Source of the DNA: Phorcus lineatus
Taxonomy: Eukaryota; Mollusca; Gastropoda; Trochida; Trochidae
Assembly (NCBI GenBank): GCA_921293015.1
Contig: OV121083.1
Coordinates: 32,790,908 to 32,854,907, forward strand
Direction of reading: 5' to 3'
DNA length: 64,000 nt
The notes under the pieces: generated by a model
The model's input: only the letters and a program-made list of their open reading frames with translations
Databases searched by the model: none
What the model was told of the DNA's origin: nothing
Position numbers and translations under genes: made by a program
In this document: positions 14,601-24,860 of the stretch, piece by piece
Position numbering within the stretch: position 1 is the first letter of the stretch
How the letters are laid out: every line of letters starts with the position of its first letter

Positions 14601-17600
14601 ACATACCTGATTATCTCTTTCATGTCAAAGTCATTGGTAAGTTTGAACTCTTCATAACCATCTTTAAGACAAATATTGTAGCAAACGTCAAAAGACACGA
14701 CAGTTTGACAGTGGGAATATGCTTGAGAAGCATTTTAATTGGTGATGCGAGTAGGGAGTAAGGGACGTACTTGGCCTCTAGCTGTCTGACTATGCCCTGC
14801 ACCATGGCGTGGTGAGAGTCGCGGTGTTCCTGGTCATCAAGCAGCTTGCAGATGAAGTTGCTCAGTACACTCCTGTAGACACAAACACAAAGTTATCGAA
14901 GCAGCACATCTATTGAATCAAACAGGATGTGTTTCAACTTGAAATACATTGAAAACTCATGCCAAAAGCACTAAGCGTTGATATATTGAGGACATGGAGC
15001 AGGATGACCTACTTGGCAACCATGACAGCAGTGGACTCCTGCAGGTGCACATTAGTGATGAGGTCCTGGAGAAGGACCATCAGCTGTGGGTGGGGCAGGG
15101 TGTCATCTGCGTCGCTGCTGTCACTGCTGAGGATGTTGAGTGCAGACTGTTTGAAGGCTGCAGGTATGAGGTGAGCCAGCAGGGGTTCAAGGAGTGGCTG
15201 AACATTGTAGCTCACCGACAGCTTCTTTACAATCCCACTTAGACCAGGCTGTCGACTCAGGTATTTAAAGTTCCTAGAAATTCATGGCCATTATTAAACT
15301 AAAGTTAAATATCAGCGTCACATAAAAAACCTTAGATTTGAAAAATCCCTTGAGGTTTGTAAATCAAATCTGAATTTAAGCTGTTATATTCATTTATCAA
15401 TACCATATATAGAGACTAGAAATAACTTAACTGTGAATGGTTAACATACAATTCTTTGATAAATTTGCAAATACTTTTATGAAAATGGTGTTAAAACAGT
15501 TTATTATAGATACATTCAGTTGGCCTAAGGCCATTAATCTTCATGATTATAATAAATTATATTAAACTAGAAATAAATTTACAACCGTACTTCTTATGCA
15601 GTTTGTTGAGATGCTGAGTTTGGAAGATGACCAGAATACACGTCACTGCCTCCGTCACCAGCTTGGGGTTGATGAACTGCAACAACCACACACGTCAACA
15701 GATACACTTGTTCATATGAAACTCCATGATCAAGCAATGAAGATAAAGCATGTAATCAGCCACCAGAGAAATAATAGAAAGTTTTATTGGTCTCTAATGT
15801 CACCTCATGCACTTCACTCTAGTCACTAGTGACTCAAAGCATTTCCACTTATTCCTCAAAATGCTTTTCCTCTCTATGTTGTGAGGTAGAAAAGATGCAT
15901 ATTACAACTGCTGATTGTGCTACTCTTGACAACGTGTACCTTTCTACTTCACCAGATATTATACATGGTAATTTCAAGAAAAAAACATATTTTTCTTATT
16001 TCAGTTTTAATTATTAAGTGGTCTTACCTTGCATATAAGATGTACAAATGTCTCTGCCATGTCTCTCTTTACGCTGGCTTTGTGGAATAGCTGAGCCATG
16101 ATCATATAAGAGGCTGCCTGATAGGCTGGAATCCTTGACTGAAGCCCTCGTCCGATTGGTTCAATTAGTGCAGAGATCAGCCTCTCAGAAATACTGAAAG
16201 CCTCCAGCACCGAGATAACGGTCATCGTGTAGAAGGAGAAAACAGTTTTCAGAAACTGTGGATTGGACGTCTCCTCAGAATCTTCATGAGCCTGCAACAA
16301 GTCCAAGTCCACTCCTATTATGCCTTGTAATCATGATTTTGAAATAAATTGTGCAGAAAAATGTTACTCATCATAATCCCTCCCTGAATCCCTCTTCAGA
16401 CGTGCACGTAGTCGTAAGATGCAGTCTGCCTTGTACTCTGCTCTGTCTGAATCAATTGTCAAGTCTCAAAGAGCATTTTGACTACCATGTTGAATGTCAG
16501 AACTGCAAAGTCACACAAAAAAAGGAAAATGGCAGCTAAAGCATGAGACCTAGGAAGTCGTCATGATTGATGTCTTGCTGTTCTGTAAAAATCATGCAAT
16601 TCTTGACCTAGGTTTTAGAGTTATGTGCCCTTGAAGTTGGCGTTTTTTTCAGTTTTTGAGAAATTTGAATGGTCACTGTGAAAAAAGCATTACGATGGTT
16701 TAGAGGCAAAACGAGATATCTCCAAAATTTGCGATTTTTCATTTTTTACATCATCGTTTTCGCCTCGTCGTAATGCATATGTTGTATAAATATCTTGTAG
16801 AAAAGTTAATTAATAAAAAAGTTACAATGAATAAATGATATAGTACATCTCCTATTGCCATAATTGCTGAGGTGCAGAATGAAACATTTTGAGATATCTC
16901 TTTTCAAATATTGTTAATTGCCGTAAACCATTCAATTTTGAGGGGCAGAAGAAGACATCTCGAGATGTTCTGTTTTGCCTCCAAGTGAATAGGTTTACAG
17001 AACTGTACAAAACACATAGGAAAATGAGACAGCTTGAGATATACTGTTTTGTTTTCGAGGTTCTTTATAAATAATTTGTATTTCTAAGAGACATCTGGAC
17101 ATAGCTCCTTCTGCTGAACATGTGTCATGACTTAGGACACGGGAATTTTCACTGTATCTGGTACATCTCGTAATGCGTCAGTGTGTTAATGTGATTTAGC
17201 GATATATCCTGTTGTCAAACATGGGAGGGATGACCCAGTTATGCCGTCTTATCAATGCTACCAGATGATGATCTAGCGATCAGTATAGGAAATAAGAATA
17301 AACATTTCTTGGCCTCCTGGGTTTAAAGTTTAAAGGATACTTGTGTCAATGAAGGTTGATCATTTTTTTATAACTTTCCAAAAGTCTTACAGGTATCATT
17401 TGGAACAATATAAGGTCTAGAATATCTCTCAACTTGTACTCCCGTAATAGTTTTGGTTAACCATATGATTATTGGACATGCACCACTAACTGATTAATCA
17501 GCATATCAATTTGGTATACAAACAGACAGACAAATAGATATTTTATCAAAGTCTCACCTCGATACCTTTAAAACATGGATATAATTACATCAAAGTAGAA

Positions 17601-20600
17601 TAAAAGGTAAAACGTACCGAGCCACCCATAATGGGGTTATGAGAGACATAGTAAAACATATTTGAATATTCTTTAGAAAATACGACCTACTTCTCCAATA
17701 TGACAGAGATGTTTAAAATCTTCAGATTTGTAACCTTTAACCACTAAAATAATTTAGTATAATAAATCAAAGTTACATGATTATGTTAAAATAAGCCCTT
17801 AGCAATAATGTTATAAATGATTCAGCTTTAATGGTATTAAAAAAGAGTTTTAGACAGTGTGAGTTAGATTCTGTCTTTATAAAATCGGAAAGACCTTCGT
17901 AATATGAATTTGAATTCCATTTTCATGTTAAACCTAGCAGTGAACAGTCGATCATGTTGTCAATCACTGTATTGTCTCTATCAAAATATAGAGAAAAGCA
18001 TGTTTTCAATTACAAATGTATTAATAATATCATGCAGATGATGTTTGAAGAAACAATGAAATTGTTATGTGCAGAAATATCAAAATAATATATTTAAGAG
18101 TCAGATGTTGAAGATGTTTTCTTCTGAGAAACACTGGATTATTATCCTGCAAAATGTTAAAAGTAATGTTAAACAGTCAGTTATTTAATAAATACTGGAT
18201 GGAAAGTGCAGACTTTTGAAAATTGAAAACAGTATCTTACAGATAAGTACCGGGTCTTTCTAATAAACATTGGATTGAAATGTGCAAAAAACAAAACAAA
18301 AGAAGATTGCCGGAAACTGAAAATGTGGTCAAAGAAACATTGGATTGTATTGTGCAGAATATTAAAAATAACTTTCAAAAGCTGTATATACAATGTCATT
18401 CAGACACTGGATTGTATCCACCTGAAGTCGCACATAAAATTCAAAGGCTGGATATAAACAATGTCGTCTTATCAAAACGGTGTTTAAGTTTGCAAAATGT
18501 TGAAAAATAAGAAAATTCAACACTTTATGATCTAAGGAATAAGATAATTTTTCAATTCCCTCATATAGAAACACTCACGTATGTTTTCTTTCCCTTCAAC
18601 CACATTGTTATCGAATAATTTCCCATTAGAGAAGTAAAATTTACCATCAACAGAATGGCTAATATTTTTCTTCAGGTATAGGGAGGTAAATATTCATCAT
18701 ACTCGTGCTAAGATACCATGTAAATGAGATAAAGTACGATTGTCTGGAGAGAGACGTGAAAAATGGTAGACTCCCAATATGTCACATATCTGCTAACATT
18801 TCTGTATGATTCTATTATGTTATATTATAACTTTCAATGTTACATCATGTTGTTAGGTATCTTTCATTCAGTAAAAACTAAGAAAACGATTGCCTAATTT
18901 TAACAACGTGTGCCTCATCTCTTTCTTTCCTGAATAACACATGTTTAAATCTTATTAGATATGAAAATCGTTAACCGAAAATAAGAAATCGACAACTGAA
19001 GAAGACATCGGAGGAACGCTGAACTTGATTGTAGAAAATGCTGAAACAAGATTGAATGGCTGGATATCTACATTGCTTTAAGAAAGTCTAAAATATAATG
19101 AGAAGTATATTAACTTGAAGGTAGTTTGAATTGCAGTCACAAAATGTGGATGATAAAATTGGGTAAGAAGGAACAATTTATGTATGAATATCATCAGGTG
19201 AATATTACTCCCAAACCAAACAAACGAAATTCATATATTCAAGCTGTATAATCTGAGAGTTCTATGTCAGATGACAATCCTGTGATATAAATATTATATT
19301 TGATGAAACCGGCTTATCAGATATAGACCCAAACGGTCACCTTCAAATACTTCATGCACTGAATATAGTGCGTACAATTACTTTGGATATATTAAGAAGA
19401 TAAAACTTAAAATTTAAACTGTTCTTAGGGTCCTCAAAACGTGAGCTGTTTAATCAAGATAAACCCTGATTTCCAGCAAAAGACATTGTTAACATTATGT
19501 ATACCATTTGTTATACCAAAATTTTACCATGAGTAATACAGTAAAAGTCAACCTCAGATGTATGGCCTGACACCAAACAGATATTGTAAAATAAACCAAA
19601 GTGGCTCAGCTATGCTAGGTTTTGATATTGAGTATGTGATTCTTGACATTTGAATTGATTTGATTCAATGTAAGTTAATTTTCAATTCTCATTAGACCTA
19701 GATGTACCTTTTTAAAATTAGATTTCCACATTTACAATGCGAAAATAGAGAACATCTTGATATATCTTGTTTTTTAACTTAAATATACCACTCGGTAGCT
19801 AAATTAGTATGGAGGCAAAAAAGTACAACTCTGAGATATCTTGTTTTGCCACCAATAAAAAGGTGGTTGTTACACAATCTATCTTGAGATATCTCTTTTT
19901 GCCACCGAAAAGCGATGGAAGCAAAACAAGATATCTTTGTTTTACTAATTAATGAAATAATTAACAGTGTATTTGGGTTGTTTGAAGTCTTTTCTAATAG
20001 GTTATATTGAAAATGTGTTAGTGATATAATTTAATCGACCATATATTATGAACCTGATTTATCATAGCTGTGTAAACTTTAAACCTTGATTTCTCGAAAA
20101 CATGAAATCTGGAGATACCTCGTTTTGCCTCTAAACCATCGATTAGGGTTACGCAGTTCTGATGAGTATCCTGAATAGAACAATGCATCAGCTGCATTGT
20201 GTGCAAGTTTCAGCTATTTTGTGCAAGTATCTTCAGAGGAGAAGATTGTCAAAGAAGGGCGGGTCGGAAATGCTGAAAAAATATACTAAAAGCAAGATGG
20301 CGTCTAAAGCATGTGACCTACAACTTTGTCATGGTTTACTTTTTTTATTGTAAGTGGTAATGCGCATCTTTTAAAACTAGATGCAAGTCTCTAAGTGCAT
20401 TTTGAAAATTTTGCCCATGTTAATTTGCGAAAATTAAAGGGGCTGTAACTCCTAAATGGGAGGCTGAATGGGAAATTGGATTTCAATTGTTTCAAATTCA
20501 GCCCAGAGGCTATCATGCCTGAAAGTTCTGTTGAATTTGCATGAGCTGTTTTAGAGCAATTGGAGCCACAAAATCTGTGGAAAATAATAATAATCAGGAT

Positions 20601-23312
20601 AATAACAGTAGGTCTTTTGACTTCCGTCTGAACACCTAGTTATCCTGTGAGGCTAAGTATGAGGAAGTATGGTATTTAATGATGTAAGGAAAATTACTGT
20701 TCACCTTCACAAACTTGGGTACAGCATCACAGATGAAGGAGAGGAAGGACACATTCTTCCCACAGTGGCTCACCAGTGTTGACCGCGCTAAATGGACTCC
20801 AGGTTTCTGTCAGGTAGAAAGTAACAAGCCTCGCAACATACAATAGAGTGCAGTAACAGGCACCAGTACACCAGTAGGTCTAATCACCTATCAAGTCTCA
20901 TAAAATAATACTATGAAGATTTTCAGAAAGAGGCCGTATATGGTGCCTACCCTTCATATTCACCAAGTTGAAATTGTTTCCATGGAAATCAGAAAAAAAA
21001 AATCAGAATAACCAAAGTACTAAAAGCATCACTCCAACACGAAGTCTAATAATTTTACTAGTCGCATGAAAAAATAATGAATAGATTTTTTAGATGGAGG
21101 CCAGATAAGGTCCCTACCGCAAGCATTGAGTTAAAATTGTTTCTTTGGAATCCCAAAACTATACAGAATAACGTTAGTTGCAAAAGGCACCACTCCAAAA
21201 CTAGGTCAAACTATCAACCAAACAAAAAGGAAACAAAAGAGTAAGATGCTTCCCCTCCATATGCACTCAGGTATAATTGTTTTCATGAAACCATGCAAAA
21301 TATAAAAATTAGCATAACCAAAGTAGCAAAAGGCACCACTCCACCACTAGGTTTTACCACATACCAGGTTTACTGAACACTTTTCAGATATTGCTCTGAA
21401 ACGAAAGTACAGTACCCTACCTACATAACCACCAAGTTCAAATTTGTCCTTGGAAACCAGGAAACATAAAAATCAGAATAACCAACGTAGCAAAAGGCAC
21501 CATTCCACCACTATATCTAACCACATACCTGGTTTAGAAAAAATACAAACTACAAAGTGTTTGTCTCCCCCTCCCTCAAATTTCTTTTACAACGATGCTC
21601 TCAAAAACATCCTAATATAAAAGAAAAATACCAAGTTGTTGCTATGTATTCAACAAGAAAAACTAAAAGGTCAAACCCCCAACAGGCACATCTACACGTG
21701 ATGGAGAGGCAGTACACCAAAATTTCAAAAGTTCAAATTGTTTCCTTGGAAACCAGAAAAATATAAAAAACAGAATAACCAAAGGAGCAAAAACATCATG
21801 TCTCCTTCAGAGATTGAACTGCCACATGGTCCTATATTCTAGAAAACACTGCAATACATATTAGAATGATCATTCTTTAATACTTCAATGTTAAAACAAG
21901 AGTCATCAGTTATTGGTCAATGGTGTTGTCTGTCATTGACTGAGTGGAGATACCAGTTACTGTATCTATTTTGTGATTATGAAATACCATATACGTATTG
22001 ATTTATAGTTTTTAAAAATTTAGAAACGCTTGATAGGTCTTAATTGGATAAAATAAACACTACTTTACAAATATACTTTTTAAGCTATATTGTTAAATGA
22101 AAAATCAAGAGAGTACCTGGATGGGCTGCAGCCAGCTCCAGTGTCGGAGGGCCTTATTATTGAGGTCGAGCAGCTGCACCACCCGCACAAATATCTTGCT
22201 GTCATGGTAGGGCAGCACACACACCATCACCTCGTCCACATTGTACAAGTGAATGTGGTACCTGCAATCACAATGCACCGATACACTAACATTTTTCCTT
22301 TGAAGGAAACAGTGCTACTGTTGATAAGGAGCTAAGTGGGTTGACAGAGTAGACATCTGATTTATTATTTCTTCTTTAAAATAATGTGATTACAGTGTTA
22401 GAATTGTTTCATTTTGCAGTGAGTCACACAATCACATCAGGTCTCAACAGAGAAACTTAAGTAGCTTTATGTGATCATGTTAACCTACAAAACTGAATTC
22501 CTGTAACTGATAAGTGAATTGGCTGATTTCCCATACCCTAGTTTTCAAATAAACACAAATATAATTTATTCTGATGATACAATTGTTTACAATGAATGGT
22601 GAAAAGTGCATGGTGGTATTTAATCAAAGTTCAATAAAATGTATACATGTCACTGACCTCTGAATAAGCCACTCAAATGCTTTCTGCGCAGCTTTCACCA
22701 AGAAGTATGGGGAGAGTTTGAGTAAGAACTTAGAGATGACAGTGTTAAGTTTAGCATTCACTTCCTTGGTTTGGACGCTTCTCTCGAAGGTGACAGACTT
22801 CTCACTGAACAGACTCTCATGGAACTCCTCAAAACTCTCATCAAAACCTTCCAGTTCCTCCAGGCCATTGACTCCTTCAAAATAGAGTTAGTCACAAGTA
22901 GCAATAATGATAAGAAAATGTCAATCACTCTCCTTTTAATAAAAAAATATTTTGTCATAAAGCTTGATGGTTTCCTCTACATATCAAATTAAATGGTGGG
23001 AGAGTTGGTAAGGTGATGGCATGGTCAGTGCTTGCAATGCTGCCAGACTCTGAAGGTGTGGGTTTGAAATCAAAAGGACATTGACCAAATAAAGTTCATT
23101 GAAGGGTATAACTATAGAATTGTTTCATTTAACCTATTTTCATAATTACTTGAAACAAGAAGCAAACCTAGAGCATAAAAGGTGTCCTTGTCAAACGTTG
23201 CTGCATCCTTTGGATCAAAGAGCAGAGATACTTTCTTCTTGTCTTCTCCTAGGATTGCCTGTGTGTGTGGTACAGCGAGCTGCTGTAGCTGTCTCGCTAA
23301 TGATGTTGCCAT
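2694..23312 (-). CDS. HEATR1: HEATR1 (UTP10/BAP28), coding exons 1-24, 3' part off-window
   Basis: HEATR1 is a HEAT-repeat scaffold of the small-subunit processome, needed for rRNA transcription and 18S processing in the nucleolus. The start Met (MATSLARQLQQLAVP) and LLFDPKDAATFDKDTFYALG match the vertebrate N-terminus closely. Later matches include SPYFLVKAAQKAFEWLIQR, HIHLYNVDEVMVCVLPYH, SDTSLVLCLNHR-like SNTSLVLCLNHRQASVRR, TVREAKRQKK and QEWQRVLMVLE. Exons, 5' to 3': 23168-23312, 22658-22874, 22117-22261, 20705-20806, 16028-16291, 15591-15676, 15013-15273, 14771-14872, 14334-14553, 14148-14240, 12441-12530, 11908-12082, 11081-11313, 10745-10912, 8991-9162, 8643-8791, 8282-8471, 7837-8018, 5252-5434, 3998-4231, 3628-3762, 3327-3424, 2946-3092, 2694-2821. 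Phases are consistent throughout, giving about 1,306 residues of a family near 2,140. The BP28CT C-terminal domain is not in the window. The exon 11/12 junction is the least certain: the acceptor could be 12082 or 12092. The exon 13 acceptor is also a choice between two overlapping AGs. Confidence 0.95.
3775..3935. mobile_element. Pogo/Tigger-like MITE fragment
   Basis: Sequence beginning acagtagaaaaacggatata is followed by several spaced copies of ggatatagcgaac and ggatttagcgaac. The start and the repeated gcgaac blocks resemble terminal inverted repeats of pogo/Tigger-type DNA transposons. No transposase is present. It lies in the HEATR1 intron between coding exons 20 and 21. The family assignment is from pattern only. 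Confidence 0.45.
4637..4662. repeat. AT dinucleotide microsatellite
   Basis: A run of about ten (at) units inside the roughly 1-kb HEATR1 intron 19 (4232-5251). The rest of that intron is AT-rich and I see no gene in it. Confidence 0.9.
5540..5960. repeat. Dispersed repeat copies in HEATR1 intron 18
   Basis: Two repeat pieces are visible. Bases 5560-5640 (aactccatcaacgtattgat through taatcctatcttaa) match a second copy at 7535-7605. Bases 5790-5890 (accctatgatctgaaccctt and nearby) match, inverted, the sequence at 35170-35270. The rest of the 2.4-kb intron (5435-7836) is AT-rich; the short open frames there show no recognisable protein. Confidence 0.6.
7525..7722. repeat. Dispersed molluscan-type repeat
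   Basis: The left half repeats the 5560-5640 copy (aactccatcaa...cctatcttaa). The right half has a run of acacagacgtatggatggac and ends tcgtagcgggggttaaaaat, a form common as a repeat tail in mollusc genomic DNA. It sits about 115 bp downstream of the exon 18 donor side of the intron. No coding potential is seen. Confidence 0.5.
9240..10720. mobile_element. Foldback or nested MITE with about 200-bp inverted arms
   Basis: The segment 9297-9500 is repeated in inverted orientation at about 10478-10692: gaggatcctccttggggtact opposite agtacccgaaggaggatccc, and ctaatagaaccacttatcaa opposite ttgataagtggttctaatag. A second inverted pair is nested inside: 9258-9310 (gaacaaacctgtagaggttt) against 9539-9590. 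The centre also holds a long palindrome at 9627-9757. The open frame on the minus strand at 9968-10339 shows no recognisable domain. The element fills most of the HEATR1 intron between coding exons 14 and 15. Related copies lie at 11540-11705 and 44940-45150. Confidence 0.75.
9627..9757. repeat. 131-bp near-perfect palindrome
   Basis: Left arm 9627-9672 begins gttaccatgtgtccgcgagt. Right arm 9714-9757 ends actcggacacatggtaac, its reverse complement with few mismatches. An inner pair (atatcaaac / gtttgatat) extends the stem almost to the centre, so the whole segment could form a cruciform. It is inside the larger foldback element. Confidence 0.85.
11536..11705. repeat. Further copy of the 9.3-kb repeat family
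   Basis: gaacaaacctgcagaggtttcagattctttgaagag repeats the arm at 9258-9295 with few changes (quoted here in pieces: gaacaaacctgcagaggttt, then cagattctttgaagag). It is followed by a diverged accaccctaaaagggccc block like that at 9417-9436. It lies in HEATR1 intron 12. Confidence 0.75.
12690..13795 (+). pseudogene. Decayed LINE fragment with reverse-transcriptase motif
   Basis: At 12765-12832 the plus strand reads TRGFRQGDPLSPYIFIICAD, the conserved RT block of L1/Tx1-type non-LTR elements. The frame then breaks up. A later piece at about 13330 reads FNFVWNNKK, like the region after RT in such elements, and the segment ends at about 13787-13805 with gaaataaattatg and a poly(A) run. This fits a 5'-truncated LINE on the plus strand in HEATR1 intron 10, antisense to the gene. 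It is interrupted by the hairpin at 13605-13708. Clade assignment is tentative. Confidence 0.65.
13605..13708. repeat. 104-bp hairpin / MITE
   Basis: Left arm begins ggaattacggtttatctgt and the right arm ends acagataaaccgtaattcc, its exact reverse complement. A second matching block inside, aattattgtgataaattc against gaatttatcacaataatt, extends the stem. Only short segments mismatch. It lies within the LINE remnant, so it either inserted there or is part of it. Confidence 0.85.
16693..20141. mobile_element. 3.4-kb inverted-repeat element with subterminal motif copies
   Basis: A 32-bp sequence at 16693-16724 (cgatggtttagaggcaaaac, then gagatatctcca) recurs inverted at 20110-20141 with one mismatch. 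Near both ends are further copies of its core, gagatatcttgttttgcc: 16891, about 16951, 17034, about 19750, 19832, 19885 and an inverted one at 19917. Terminal inverted repeats with clustered subterminal motifs are typical of DNA transposons. The interior is AT-rich with no recognisable transposase, and only short open frames (for example 18275-18510). It occupies most of HEATR1 intron 4. The superfamily is unknown and no target duplication was recognised. Confidence 0.65.
18132..18430. repeat. Degenerate tandem repeat, about 68-bp period
   Basis: The motif cactggatt or cattggattg followed by a g/tgca-like tail occurs at 18132, 18193, 18268, 18338 and 18404, spacings 61-75 bp. Further diverged copies such as ggctggatat appear at 18446 and 19059. 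It is inside the 3.4-kb inverted-repeat element. Confidence 0.55.
20400..20640. repeat. Dispersed repeat of SINE/MITE type
   Basis: The block starting ggggctgtaactcctaaatg and ending in an aataataataatcaggataa stretch has the look of a short interspersed repeat common in mollusc genomes. It lies just upstream (gene sense) of the sequence between the 3.4-kb element and HEATR1 exon 4. Assignment is by general appearance. Confidence 0.4.
20845..21800. repeat. Long-unit tandem repeat, about 150-bp period
   Basis: A diverged unit recurs with the landmarks caagttgaaattgtttcc, ccagaaaaataaaaatcag, ataaccaaagtagcaaaagg and caccactccaccactaggt. Copies of the gcaaaaggcaccactcc landmark (or variants) are at about 21030, 21178, 21328, 21490 and 21785, with a partial copy at 20850. 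The array sits in HEATR1 intron 3 and shows no coding potential. Confidence 0.75.
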
Positions 23313-24860
23313 GGCAGCTGAACTTTCCTGAAAAATGGGATTAGAACATTACCACAATTTATTTCTGAATTGGTTAAAAAGACATATGATTTTCATAGTT
23401 TCATGTTATTTGGCTGAGATAATTATGTGCTAAATATCAAAACGCTAAAAAAGGATTTGAAAATATCTCACATATTATATTCATCTTAAAATGCCCTATA
23501 TATGATGTGTATTAGGTCTCCAATTAATTCAAGTATCAGCTGTATATTTGTGCAGAAGCAAAACAAAATCCCCATTCACAAGAATATTATAGTTATAGTT
23601 ATATCAACTTGATGGGGGACCAACTTGGATACTTCAGCATGCAGTTATATCATTGAGACCTTGTGTTACAACCTCCAAGTCAGGGCGCCTTCCCTTCGAG
23701 TACCTCTACGGTAGTTGCCCTGCCTTCACTTGCGGGGGCATTGTTGTCAAGAATCTTGACAACAATAGGAATTGACGTCATCGATAGTCTCGAACCAAAT
23801 TGTTAGTTTACATACAAATAACTTTGTTCGAGAGTATGTTCTAAGCGTTACGCGTATGGAATTCTATGATTATTACCAAAGTTGGCGTAATTTGCTTCAA
23901 ATATAATTTTTTATTTGATGAGTATATGGTGGACAATTTGTTATGTTTCAACAATTCAGAGAAAACTTAATGAAATAACAAAAAGTTTCGTTTGCCGTAC
24001 TCATTTCTTGAGTCGTTGTTCGGAGTTGCATTGTGAATCCTATGAGTTAGGAGCTTCACTTTTAGAGCGTGACATCAATCGTTGGTTGCACGCGCTGTGT
24101 TAGAGCTTTTTCACCTTGAAGCCTTCTGATGGCAGCGAGTATATTAGTGACGTCACGGAGCGGATACTTGCTGTCTGGAGCTAGCTTGTGTTATGGATGG
24201 AAGGTATGGAGCGTAAACATCCAGCACATCCAGTTCTACAGCACATCTTTCAAGAGGTGTAGTAGGTTCAATTTCGTCTCTATGCGAGACCATCTTTGCC
24301 ATGGTTAAGTGATTAAAATGCAATGTAAATGGTCTGTTACGTTTAAGACCAATGTCCTCAAAATGTTCAGACAGCCAAATTTAAACTGAAGTTTTGTTTT
24401 TTGTGGGAAGATATATACTACATTGCGTGATTAAAACATGTAATGTCTTTTACAGACTACACGGCTTGTGACCGAACTTTTGAAGCTGTCTCTGCCTTTC
24501 TGTTGATTTGACTGCATAATTTCCAGTTATTCTTTTAGCAAGTCAAGTCCCAAGGCGAATTTTCACTTAAAATTGATGGAACCATTTTCAGTACGTTTTT
24601 ATCATAAATCGGAAATATTTAGCGAATAGTATTTATAAATTACATCCTCAACAAGGCACTGGATACAGAATGATTATCTGAGCCCAAAAAAATTCGTTCT
24701 GTCTGTCTGGTTTGTCTTTCCTACTTACATTTAAACACTGCACAAACCGTACTCCTCACACGTGCAGCTAACGGGAGTAAACAACCGGAAATTATTCTAG
24801 AGTTATGTCCCCTGTGTTTTCCTACGTTGTCGCCGCGTTTGAGGCAAATATTCTTTGACA
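23313..24860. promoter_or_regulatory. Divergent HEATR1-ARMC7 intergenic region
   Basis: About 1.5 kb separates the HEATR1 start codon (minus strand) from the ARMC7 start codon (plus strand). It contains no recognisable coding sequence. It carries two perfect CRE palindromes, TGACGTCA at 23773-23780 and 24148-24155, and an odd palindrome at 23740-23766. No TATA box close to either start is convincing. A shared promoter is plausible from the head-to-head arrangement but is inferred; the transcription start sites cannot be placed from sequence alone. Confidence 0.5.

Noticed and set aside
18275..18510. 76-codon plus-strand frame in the intron-4 element
   Set aside because: It is built from the 68-bp-period repeat and shows no protein family; its AT-rich composition makes short chance frames likely.
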